Notes: generated from the letters alone by a model not told the origin. 5,600 nt of DNA from Dysgonamonadaceae bacterium (GCA_031282925.1 JAITCT010000060.1:1-5600); one strand, 5' to 3'; positions 1-5,600 are shown, counted from the first letter of the stretch. Numbers and translations are program-made.

Positions 1-383
1 GTGAAGCCGAACGTTATTTGCAAAACGCAAGGCAAATCCTGTCGGAAAAAGCCGAAAAAGACGGCAACTATTATAAGGATAGTAAATATGTGAAAATGGC
101 CGGTAATACGGCATGGAACGGTGTGCTTGTTGCACTTGATGCGGTGTTAGGTGTGCGTAAAGGATTAAAAACAAGGCAGCGGCCTGATTTCCATGATTAT
201 CAGGCTGCAATGTCGGCTAAAGATGCCAAAATGTCGCGTCCCTTATTCTTTGCATACGAATCGTTACACAAGGTTTTAGGTTATGATGGAAACGCACGCT
301 ATAAAATAGTGCAGGACAGTTTGGAGCAGGCAAAGTTTATTATTGACTGGGCGAATAAACATTATCAGGACGTGGAGGTATAA
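1..383 (+). CDS. DUF5618-like small helical protein, 5' end outside the window
   Basis: The reading frame is open from the left edge (first whole codon at base 3) to TAA at 381-383. A TTG at 18 could be read as a start, but the codons before it translate as EAERYL and continue the family's N-terminal helix, so the true start lies upstream of the window. About 127 residues are visible. The stretches KDSKYVKMAGNTAWNGVLVA and LDAVLGV near the N-terminus, and ESLHKVLGYDG followed by AKFIIDWANKHY at the C-terminus, match my recollection of the Bacteroidales family DUF5618, small all-helical proteins resembling HEPN domains. Their function is not known to me. I see no convincing conserved HEPN ribonuclease motif: the Arg and His of RQRPDFH lie in what I remember as a variable region. 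The gene ends one base before the DPP III start, so the two are probably co-transcribed. The family assignment is from memory of the sequence pattern. Confidence 0.8.
   Translation, partial: EAERYLQNARQILSEKAEKDGNYYKDSKYVKMAGNTAWNGVLVALDAVLGVRKGLKTRQRPDFHDYQAAMSAKDAKMSRPLFFAYESLHKVLGYDGNARYKIVQDSLEQAKFIIDWANKHYQDVEV
374..378 (+). promoter_or_regulatory. Shine-Dalgarno site for the DPP III gene
   Basis: GGAGG lies six bases before the ATG at 385, inside the last codons of the DUF5618-like gene. It decides the start: an in-frame GTG- or ATG-like codon further upstream (ORF from 343) would add 14 residues ahead of a good signal peptide, and this site argues against that. A strong SD is uncommon in Bacteroidota. 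Confidence 0.75.
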
Positions 384-384
384 G

Positions 385-2442
385 ATGAAACGCAATATTT
401 TTATTATGATAACAACATTGATGTTCTTTTCATGTGCAAAAGAACAACCCGCAAGGTTAACCGTACAGGAAGAACAATTTGATTACAACGTAGAACAATT
501 TGCCGATTTGGGAGTTCTTCGTTATCAGGTAACCGACTGGGACAGTCTTTCTTTACAACAAAAAAGTTTGATTTACTGCCTCAACGAAGCGGCATTGTAC
601 GGCCGCGACATCTTATTTGACCAGAACAACCGTTACAATTTGGCTATCCGGCGCACTTTGGAAGCTGTTTATGCAAATTACAAAGGAGATACGGCGAGCG
701 CAGATTATCAGGCATTCGCAGTGTATCTGAAAAGAGTCTGGTTTTCCAACGGGATTCATCACCATTACGGAGAAGAAAAGTTTTTACCCGGATTTTCCAA
801 AGAATTTTTCACCAATGCCGTCAAATCCTTGGATTCTACTTTAGTACCCCGGCGTGAAAATCAATCGGTCGACACTTTTCTTGACGAAATCATTCCGGTC
901 ATGTTTCAGCCCGAACTTTATGCGAAAAAAGTCAATCAAGACAGCGGCATTGACGTGATTGCCGGTTCGGCCAATAATTATTACGGGGAAGGCGTTACCC
1001 AAAAGGAAGTGGAACTGTTTTACAACGCCATGAAAAATCCGAACGATTCCACGCCCGTGCCTTTCGGATTGAACAGCCGTTTGATAAAGAAAGACGGAAA
1101 ATTGGTCGAAGAAATCTATAAAACCGGCGGTTTATATTCCCCTGCTATCGAAAAGATTGTCTATTGGTTGGAAGAAGCCGGGAAATACGCCGAAAATCCT
1201 CAACAAAAGAAAGCGATTGAGTTGCTTGTGGATTTTTACAAGACCGGCGATTTGAAAAAATACGACGAATATTCCATCGCATGGGTAAAAGATACGGAAT
1301 CGGTAGTGGATTTTGTCAACGGGTTTACCGAATCCTACGGCGATGCCCTCGGATTGAAAGCAAGTTGGGAAGCCTTAGTCAATTTCAAAGACCTGCAGGC
1401 AACCGCCAAAACAAAAGTCATCAGCGAAAATGCCCAGTGGTTTGAAGACCATTCGCCGGTAGCCCCGCAATTCAAAAAAGAGAATGTCAAAGGCGTCAGC
1501 GCAAAAACCATTACGGCGACTATCCTGGGCGGCGACTGCTATCCTGCTACGCCGATTGGCATTAATTTACCGAACTCCAACTGGATACGAAAAGAATACG
1601 GTTCAAAATCTGTTACGATAAGCAACATCACGGAGGCTTATGATAAAGCGGCTGCCGGCAACGGATTTCTTGATGAATTTGTGTGCTGTCCCGCCGAAAA
1701 AGAAATCATGGAAAAATTCGGATCGCAAACCGATAATTTACATACCGATTTGCATGAATGTCTCGGCCATGCCTCCGGACAATTACTGCCGGGCGTAAAC
1801 TCCGATGCGCTAAACATATATGGTTCTACCATTGAAGAAGCCCGCGCCGACCTCTTCGGACTGTATTATATTCCTGATCCCAAAATATTGGAAATCGGTC
1901 TTTTGAACAATCCGGAAGCCTATAAAGCCGAATACTACAAATACATGATGAACGGTCTGATAACCCAATTGTCGCGCATTGAACCGGGAAAGCAAATCGA
2001 AGAAGCGCACATGCGCAACCGTTCGTTAATTGCCCATTGGGTGTTGGAACGCGGACAAGCGAATAAAGTCGCCGAATTAGTAAAAAAAGACGGCAAAACG
2101 TATGTTGTCATCAACGATTATGAAAAGATGCGAACCCTAATCGGCGAATTACTGGCTGAAGTTCAGAGAATTAAATCGGAAGGCGATTTCGCCGCCGCCA
2201 AGCAATTGGTAGAGCAATACGGAGTAAAGGTTGATTTGGAATTGCACAAAGAAGTGCGCGAACGCTATGACAAGTTAGGAATTGCACCCTATAAAGGTTT
2301 TGTTAATCCGGTCTATGAAGCCGTAAAGGACAAGCAAGGCAACATTATTGATATAAGAATAAGTTACAAAGAAGGTTATGCCGAACAAATGATGCGATAT
2401 TCCGAAGATTATTCGCCGCTTCCGACATACAACGGCAAATAA
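385..2442 (+). CDS. Dipeptidyl peptidase III (M49 zinc metallopeptidase), predicted lipoprotein
   Basis: This 685-residue M49 family enzyme would remove dipeptides from the N-terminus of short peptides using a zinc ion. The zinc-site motif HECLGH is at residues 457-462 and EEARAD at 484-489, so His457, His462 and Glu485 are the expected ligands and Glu458 the catalytic base. The 5- and 23-residue spacings match those I recall for the Bacteroides thetaiotaomicron enzyme, which also has Cys inside the HEXXGH motif and a similar length (about 675). The conserved segment GINLPN is at 392-397. The N-terminus has Lys2-Arg3, a hydrophobic stretch and FFSC with Cys17 as a lipobox, so the mature protein should be a lipoprotein in the envelope, unlike the cytosolic eukaryotic enzyme. 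Its likely job is trimming oligopeptides during peptide scavenging (inference). The start at 385 is set by GGAGG at 374-378 and the signal peptide. No terminator follows, so read-through towards purA is possible. Confidence 0.95.
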   Translation: MKRNIFIMITTLMFFSCAKEQPARLTVQEEQFDYNVEQFADLGVLRYQVTDWDSLSLQQKSLIYCLNEAALYGRDILFDQNNRYNLAIRRTLEAVYANYKGDTASADYQAFAVYLKRVWFSNGIHHHYGEEKFLPGFSKEFFTNAVKSLDSTLVPRRENQSVDTFLDEIIPVMFQPELYAKKVNQDSGIDVIAGSANNYYGEGVTQKEVELFYNAMKNPNDSTPVPFGLNSRLIKKDGKLVEEIYKTGGLYSPAIEKIVYWLEEAGKYAENPQQKKAIELLVDFYKTGDLKKYDEYSIAWVKDTESVVDFVNGFTESYGDALGLKASWEALVNFKDLQATAKTKVISENAQWFEDHSPVAPQFKKENVKGVSAKTITATILGGDCYPATPIGINLPNSNWIRKEYGSKSVTISNITEAYDKAAAGNGFLDEFVCCPAEKEIMEKFGSQTDNLHTDLHECLGHASGQLLPGVNSDALNIYGSTIEEARADLFGLYYIPDPKILEIGLLNNPEAYKAEYYKYMMNGLITQLSRIEPGKQIEEAHMRNRSLIAHWVLERGQANKVAELVKKDGKTYVVINDYEKMRTLIGELLAEVQRIKSEGDFAAAKQLVEQYGVKVDLELHKEVRERYDKLGIAPYKGFVNPVYEAVKDKQGNIIDIRISYKEGYAEQMMRYSEDYSPLPTYNGK

Positions 2443-2453
2443 TATAAGGACTT

Positions 2454-2540
2454 ATGCATAAAGACGACAATGATAAAGATGAGAAACTGAAATCCATGCT
2501 TGCGCAAAAAAAACTAAAAACAAAAAATCATAATTCTTAA
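2454..2540 (+). CDS. Doubtful 28-codon ORF between the DPP III gene and purA
   Basis: ATG at 2454 opens 28 codons ending in TAA at 2538-2540, nine bases before purA. The product begins MHKDDNDKDEKLKS and is lysine- and asparagine-rich towards its end (KKLKTKNHNS). An in-frame TAA at 2445-2447 lies just upstream, so it is not the tail of a longer frame in this window. AGGA at 2447-2450 is only three bases from the ATG, too close for a normal SD. I do not recognise the peptide. It could be a real small protein, a leader peptide, the Lys-rich tail of a lost gene, or chance in A-rich DNA; chance is quite possible at this length. Confidence 0.25.
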   Translation: MHKDDNDKDEKLKSMLAQKKLKTKNHNS

Positions 2541-2549
2541 TTAACAACA

Positions 2550-3818
2550 ATGAGTGTAGATGTTTTATTAGGCCTGCAATGGGGCGACGAAGGAAAAGGA
2601 AAAATAGTTGATGTTTTAACACCCGGCTACGATATTATTGCCCGTTTCCAAGGCGGCCCGAATGCCGGCCACACCCTGGAATTTAAGGGGGAAAAATATG
2701 TATTACGGTCTGTCCCATCCGGTATTTTCCAGGGAGGGAAAATCAATATTATCGGGAATGGCGTCGTATTAGACCCTGCATTATTCAAAGCCGAAGTGGA
2801 AGCGCTTGAAGTTTCCGGTCATGATTTAAGCAAACATCTGTATATTTCGCGGAAAGCCCACTTGATTCTCCCTACCCACCGCCTGTTGGATTTGGCCTGC
2901 GAAGCCCAAAAAGGAAGCGGAAAAATCGGGACAACCGGCAAAGGAATCGGGCCTGCATATACCGATAAAACAGGCCGTAACGGATTGCGAACAGGCGATT
3001 TGGATTATAACTTTGAAGTAAAATACAAAGAAGCCGCCGCACGGCATGAAATTTTATTGCAACAAATGAACTGTGAGTACGATTTGGCCGCTTTGGAAAA
3101 AGAATGGTTTGAAGGCATTGATTTTATCAGAAAATTTCCGTTGATTGACAGCGAACATTTTATAAATAATGCTTTACAAAACGGGGAAAAAGTGTTGGCC
3201 GAAGGCGCTCAAGGCACCCTGCTCGACATTGATTTCGGTTCTTATCCCTTTGTAACTTCGTCCAATACCGTATGCGCCGGCGCTTGTACCGGTTTGGGAA
3301 TTTCGCCTTCCAAAGTCGGAAAAGTGTACGGCATATTCAAAGCCTATTGTACGCGGGTCGGAAGCGGCCCTTTCCCAACCGAATTATTTGACGAAACGGG
3401 ACAAAAAATGAGGAACTTGGGTTGCGAATACGGTTCGGTAACCGGACGACCCAGAAGGTGCGGATGGATTGATTTGGTCGCCCTGCGCTATGCCGTTATG
3501 ATAAATGGCGTTACCGATTTAATCATGATGAAATCGGATGTTTTGGACAGCTTTGAAACGGTTAAAGCCTGCGTCGCCTACAACATCAATGGCGTTGAAA
3601 CCGAAGATTTCCCGTTTGAAATCAACGACTCGGTCAAATCTGTTTATGCGGAGTTTCCCGGCTGGCAAACAGGCATGACAAAAATGCAGTCGGAAAGTGA
3701 ATTTCCCAAAGAATTTAATGCTTATATGTCATTTTTAGAAAAAACGCTGGATGTAAATATTAAAATTATCTCGGTCGGACCCGATCGGGAACAAACAATT
3801 ATCCGTTATGCGGAATAA
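2550..3818 (+). CDS. purA: Adenylosuccinate synthetase PurA
   Basis: PurA joins IMP and aspartate using GTP to give adenylosuccinate, the first committed step from IMP to AMP, in the cytoplasm. The 422-residue protein is full length for bacterial PurA (about 420-430). Visible signatures in order: the GTP-binding loop QWGDEGKGK at residues 10-18 with catalytic Asp13; GGPNAGHT at 35-42 with catalytic His41; the IMP-site segment GTTGKGIGPAYTDK at 127-140; EGAQGTLLDIDFGSYPFVTS at 218-237; TRVGSGPFPTE at 268-278; TGRPRRCGW at 298-306; KSDVLD at 328-333 and SVGPDREQT at 408-416, parts of the guanine-nucleotide pocket. No catalytic residue is missing. The ATG at 2550 fits the family N-terminus. It is preceded by an AT-rich leader with no SD, as is usual in Bacteroidota. 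The 107 bases upstream hold neither a clear terminator nor a clear promoter, so co-transcription with the DPP III gene is possible but unproven. Confidence 0.98.
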   Translation: MSVDVLLGLQWGDEGKGKIVDVLTPGYDIIARFQGGPNAGHTLEFKGEKYVLRSVPSGIFQGGKINIIGNGVVLDPALFKAEVEALEVSGHDLSKHLYISRKAHLILPTHRLLDLACEAQKGSGKIGTTGKGIGPAYTDKTGRNGLRTGDLDYNFEVKYKEAAARHEILLQQMNCEYDLAALEKEWFEGIDFIRKFPLIDSEHFINNALQNGEKVLAEGAQGTLLDIDFGSYPFVTSSNTVCAGACTGLGISPSKVGKVYGIFKAYCTRVGSGPFPTELFDETGQKMRNLGCEYGSVTGRPRRCGWIDLVALRYAVMINGVTDLIMMKSDVLDSFETVKACVAYNINGVETEDFPFEINDSVKSVYAEFPGWQTGMTKMQSESEFPKEFNAYMSFLEKTLDVNIKIISVGPDREQTIIRYAE

Positions 3819-3878
3819 TATGATTTCGGTATAATATTTGTAAAGTAAAGCAACAATATTAATTTAAATTTTTATAAA
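3819..3878 (+). promoter_or_regulatory. AT-rich leader and candidate promoter region for the YugP-like gene
   Basis: The 60 bases between purA and the next start are strongly AT-rich and have no SD before the ATG at 3879. AATATTTG at 3833-3840 is one base off the Bacteroidota -7 element TAnnTTTG, but I see no matching -33 TTTG at the right distance. An AT-only inverted repeat (TAATATT 3832-3838, AATATTA 3855-3861, 16-base spacer) overlaps it; it is too weak for a terminator and could be an operator or chance. A promoter here is plausible only from composition and position. Confidence 0.3.
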
Positions 3879-4571
3879 ATGAGTATCTACTGGGTTTTAT
3901 TAATTGGAACTGCGCTTGCCGGCTGGCTGGTACAGTGGAATTTGAAGAACAAGTTCAAAAAATATTCCAAATTGGCTTTGGGAAACGGGATGACGGGAAA
4001 AGACGTCGCTGAATTAATGCTTCGCGAAAACGGAATAACCGATGTCCGGGTAGTAGCGACAAACGGCTTGCTGACGGATAATTACAATCCCGTAAACCGT
4101 ACAATCAGTTTAAGTGAAGATGTTTATGGAAGTTATAGCGTAACTTCGGCAGCTGTTGCCGCCCACGAAACCGGCCATGCCATCCAGCATGCACGGGCTT
4201 ACAGCCCTTTGAAAATGCGTTCGGCGCTGGTGCCGGTCATCAATTTTTCTTCCAGATGGGTAACCTGGATCATTCTGGGAGGTTTGCTGCTTATGGGTTC
4301 CGGCAACAAAATCGGTTCTACTCTATTATTAGCCGGCATCTTTCTTTATGCAGCCATTACGTTGTTCAGTTTCATTACTTTACCGGTTGAAATTGACGCC
4401 AGCAAACGGGCTTTGACCTGGTTAAGCAATGCGGGAATCACCAATTCTCATACTTATTCCCCGGCACAAGAGGCTTTGAAAGCCGCAGCTTATACTTATG
4501 TTGTTGCTGCTTTAAGTTCTTTAGCCACACTTATTTATTACATTTGGATTTATCTTGGAAGGAGAGATTAG
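3879..4571 (+). CDS. YugP-family membrane zinc metallopeptidase
   Basis: This 230-residue protein matches the Zn_peptidase_2 family (PF04298, Bacillus subtilis YugP, about 225 residues). The zinc motif HETGH is at residues 96-100, followed by AIQHA; Glu171 in LPVEIDASKRAL is the likely third ligand. Hydrophobic segments at about residues 3-20, 119-140, 145-167 and 205-227 point to an inner-membrane protein with the zinc site between the first segment and the middle pair. The family's physiological substrate is not established as far as I know. The start has no SD and an AT-rich leader. The stop TAG (4569-4571) shares its G with the GTG start of the next gene, and its last codons carry that gene's ribosome binding site, so the two form an operon with coupled translation. 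Family confidence is high; the membrane layout is read from hydrophobicity only. Confidence 0.93.
   Translation: MSIYWVLLIGTALAGWLVQWNLKNKFKKYSKLALGNGMTGKDVAELMLRENGITDVRVVATNGLLTDNYNPVNRTISLSEDVYGSYSVTSAAVAAHETGHAIQHARAYSPLKMRSALVPVINFSSRWVTWIILGGLLLMGSGNKIGSTLLLAGIFLYAAITLFSFITLPVEIDASKRALTWLSNAGITNSHTYSPAQEALKAAAYTYVVAALSSLATLIYYIWIYLGRRD
4559..4564 (+). promoter_or_regulatory. Shine-Dalgarno site for the BFN/UVR gene
   Basis: AAGGAG lies six bases before the GTG at 4571, inside the last codons (Gly-Arg-Arg-Asp) of the YugP-like gene. It is a near-perfect SD at ideal spacing and decides in favour of the GTG start over the in-frame TTG at 4544. Confidence 0.8.
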
Positions 4572-5143
4572 TGGCATCTAAAAAAATAAAACTAAAGCTG
4601 ACCGGTATCACGTTCAGCCAGGTACAGGCAGGCGCTTACGCGTTGATATTGGACGAAGACGAAGGAGTGCGCAGGGTTCCGATTATGATCGGGACGCCGG
4701 AAGCTCAGTCTATAGCTATTTTTCTGGAACGGCTTCGTCCTCCTCGCCCCATCACGCACGACTTGTTTGTTTCCTTAACTAACATGCTGAATATAAAACT
4801 AAAAGAAATTTTCATTCATAAATATGAGGAAGGTATTTTCTTTTCGTCATTAATTTTTGACGATGGAGTCAAAGAAATTCATCTTGACGCACGGGCATCG
4901 GATGCCATTGCAATCGCTATTCGCACCGGTGCGGATATTTTTATTACAGAAGAAATCATGAATGAGGTATCTATTGAGCCGGAAGAAATCATCGAAAAAA
5001 CGGAAAACATTCCCCAAGAAACCGACCTCGCTATTGACAATATGGATCTTGATGATCTTCAAAATGCTCTGGATGAAGCCATTGTAACGGAAAACTACGA
5101 AAAAGCTTCTTATATCAGGGATTTAATCAAAAAATTAAAATAA
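4571..5143 (+). CDS. Bifunctional nuclease (BFN/DUF151) domain protein with C-terminal UVR motif
   Basis: With the GTG start the product has 190 residues. The BFN domain (PF02577) covers about residues 8-130: VPIMIGTPEAQSIAIFLE at 36-53, then RPITHDLF at 59-66, and later LDARASDAIAIAIRTGADIF. Plant members of this family have been reported to have DNase and RNase activity; the activity of bacterial members is less clear. The last 35 residues (DLDDLQNALDEAIVTENYEK, then ASYIRDLIKKL) form a UVR motif (PF02151), the UvrB/UvrC-type helical hairpin, joined by an acidic linker (IEPEEIIEKTENIPQETD). This BFN-plus-UVR layout is usual in Bacteroidota. No signal peptide is seen, so it should be cytoplasmic. 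A nucleic-acid or stress role is inference. The gene overlaps the YugP-like gene by one base, and a strong hairpin terminator starts 45 bases after its stop, closing the operon. Confidence 0.93.
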   Translation: MASKKIKLKLTGITFSQVQAGAYALILDEDEGVRRVPIMIGTPEAQSIAIFLERLRPPRPITHDLFVSLTNMLNIKLKEIFIHKYEEGIFFSSLIFDDGVKEIHLDARASDAIAIAIRTGADIFITEEIMNEVSIEPEEIIEKTENIPQETDLAIDNMDLDDLQNALDEAIVTENYEKASYIRDLIKKLK

Positions 5144-5187
5144 TAACATACTGCCAAGTACGAATCAAATCTCCCTGTAAACAAAAC

Positions 5188-5224
5188 GGGATTATGCTGT
5201 TTCAATAACATAATCCCATTTTTT
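5188..5224. terminator. Intrinsic terminator, probably bidirectional, between convergent genes
   Basis: GGGATTATG (5188-5196) and CATAATCCC (5209-5217) form a perfect 9-bp stem with a 12-base loop, followed by A and six Ts (5219-5224). This ends the YugP-BFN operon. On the minus strand the stem is followed by GTTTTGTTT, a weaker T-rich tract, so it probably also terminates the H1-like gene, whose stop is 14 bases away. Confidence 0.9.
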
Positions 5225-5237
5225 CTGCCTGACTGCT

Positions 5238-5411
5238 TCAGCGAGCCGCTTCGATAGACATTTTACGGAACTCTTTCAAGGCTTTTTCAATAGCCAGCGA
5301 AGTTTTTCGGGCGCGGGTTCCCGCCGCCTTGTTCCCTTTTTCTGCCTGTAACTCTGCTTCTTGAGAGAAGTCGGTGAAAAGATGATTTAAATTTGCAACT
5401 AATGCTTTCAT
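5238..5411 (-). CDS. Histone H1-like (Hc1 family) small basic DNA-binding protein
   Basis: Read on the minus strand, ATG at 5411-5409 opens 57 codons ending in TGA at 5240-5238. The product starts MKALVANLNHLFTDFSQEAE, carries GNKAAGTRARKTSLAIEKAL at residues 26-45 and ends KEFRKMSIEAAR. The GNKAAGTRARK core followed by a basic amphipathic helix is the hallmark of the short histone H1-like proteins of Bacteroidota (related to Hc1, PF07432), which are about 57-60 residues, so this one is complete. The family is thought to bind DNA and help organise the nucleoid. It is monocistronic here: a promoter box lies 24 bases upstream, a short A-rich leader without SD precedes the start, and a shared hairpin terminator follows. 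The assignment rests on pattern recognition; function in this organism is inference. Confidence 0.9.
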   Translation of the reverse strand: MKALVANLNHLFTDFSQEAELQAEKGNKAAGTRARKTSLAIEKALKEFRKMSIEAAR

Positions 5412-5434
5412 TTTTTTTGTTTTAAAAATTCGGG

Positions 5435-5442
5435 CAAAGGTA
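5435..5442 (-). promoter_or_regulatory. Bacteroidota-type -7 promoter element for the H1-like gene
   Basis: On the minus strand these bases read TACCTTTG, a full match to the Bacteroidota sigma consensus TAnnTTTG, in an AT-rich setting 23 bases before the ATG. That leaves a 5' leader of roughly 15-20 bases. No good TTTG -33 element is seen; TTTATG (minus strand, 5470-5465) is the nearest and sits slightly too far. Confidence 0.6.
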
Positions 5443-5477
5443 ATAAAATTTTAATAAAGAACAGCATAAATTAATCA

Positions 5478-5490
5478 TGCCCCCAGGGCA
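5478..5490 (-). terminator. Weak GC hairpin after the right-edge minus-strand frame
   Basis: TGCCC (5478-5482) and GGGCA (5486-5490) form a 5-bp stem with a three-base loop, six bases after the stop of the minus-strand frame. The tract that follows on the minus strand (TGATTAATTTAT) is AT-rich but not a clean T run. It could be a weak terminator separating that gene from the H1-like gene; evidence is thin. Confidence 0.3.
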
Positions 5491-5496
5491 AACGCA

Positions 5497-5600
5497 TTAA
5501 AAATTGAGCAAATCAATCAAATAATCCAGACTCCACGATGCTTTGAGGCGTTTACGGCGTAAAGAACAGGATTTATCGGTATCTTTTTTTAAGATGTTGA
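5497..5600 (-). CDS. C-terminal end of an unrecognised minus-strand protein, 5' part outside the window
   Basis: On the minus strand a frame is open from the right edge to TAA at 5499-5497. The 33 complete residues include NILKKDTDKSCSLRRKRLKA and end SWSLDYLIDLLNF: a basic patch followed by a hydrophobic helix-like tail, which reads like a genuine C-terminus. It lies in the same direction as the H1-like gene, with an 85-base gap that holds a weak hairpin and the H1 promoter box. A run of 34 open codons can arise by chance, and I do not recognise the sequence, so both its reality and its function are uncertain. Confidence 0.45.
   Translation of the reverse strand, partial: NILKKDTDKSCSLRRKRLKASWSLDYLIDLLNF

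Noticed and set aside
171..195. RQRPDFH in the DUF5618-like protein as a HEPN ribonuclease R-x-H motif
   Set aside because: The Arg/His spacing can be fitted, but the segment is in what I recall as a variable loop of the family, so a toxin RNase call is unsupported.
343..384. Longer DPP III start at 343 adding 14 residues
   Set aside because: It overlaps the DUF5618-like gene and buries the lipoprotein signal peptide; the ATG at 385 has GGAGG at good spacing and a proper signal sequence.
1638..2010. Antisense ORFs of about 64-66 codons within the DPP III gene
   Set aside because: They lie opposite conserved catalytic codons, show no family resemblance and no start signals; they are shadows of the real gene.
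2505..2530. A-rich run before purA as a frameshift or slippage site
   Set aside because: It lies in a doubtful ORF with no downstream frame to shift into; A-rich leaders are common in Bacteroidota.
2826..3047. 73-codon antisense ORF within purA
   Set aside because: It mirrors conserved PurA codons and its translation is Cys/Phe-rich and unlike a real protein.
4544..4570. TTG start at 4544 for the BFN/UVR gene
   Set aside because: The GTG at 4571 has a near-perfect SD six bases upstream, and the extra residues are not part of the BFN domain.
4850..5062. 70-codon antisense ORF within the BFN/UVR gene
   Set aside because: It is opposite the BFN domain and linker, with no leader or recognisable motif.

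Overview
The window looks like a chromosomal housekeeping segment from a member of the Bacteroidales (phylum Bacteroidota). The support is: a dipeptidyl peptidase III with the Bacteroides-type HECLGH zinc motif and a lipoprotein signal; a short histone H1-like protein of the kind common in this group; a DUF5618-type small protein; a TAnnTTTG promoter box; AT-rich leaders without a Shine-Dalgarno (SD) site in front of several genes; and moderate GC. The genus cannot be told from the sequence alone.

Layout, left to right. (1) A DUF5618-like gene, cut by the left edge, ends one base before a dipeptidyl peptidase III lipoprotein gene. The pair is probably translationally coupled through a GGAGG site inside the end of the first gene. 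(2) A 107-base A-rich gap holds a doubtful 28-codon ORF and leads to purA (adenylosuccinate synthetase), which is complete and has all its active-site signatures. (3) A 60-base AT-rich gap precedes a YugP-family membrane zinc metallopeptidase. Its stop codon overlaps the GTG start of a bifunctional-nuclease-domain (BFN) protein with a C-terminal UVR motif. (4) A 9-bp perfect hairpin with a T-tract ends that operon. It probably also serves the convergent minus-strand gene for a 57-residue histone H1-like DNA-binding protein. (5) The right edge holds what is probably the C-terminal end of another minus-strand gene, which I do not recognise.

The genes do not form one pathway. DPP III (envelope oligopeptide degradation), PurA (AMP synthesis), the YugP-like peptidase, the BFN/UVR protein and the H1-like protein are ordinary core genes placed side by side. 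I found no CRISPR array, insertion sequence, tRNA, rRNA or phage gene, and nothing I would call a new biological system. The points most worth a second look are the small ORF between the DPP III gene and purA, the two tightly coupled junctions with strong ribosome binding sites beside genes that lack them, and the H1-like gene with its well-placed promoter box.
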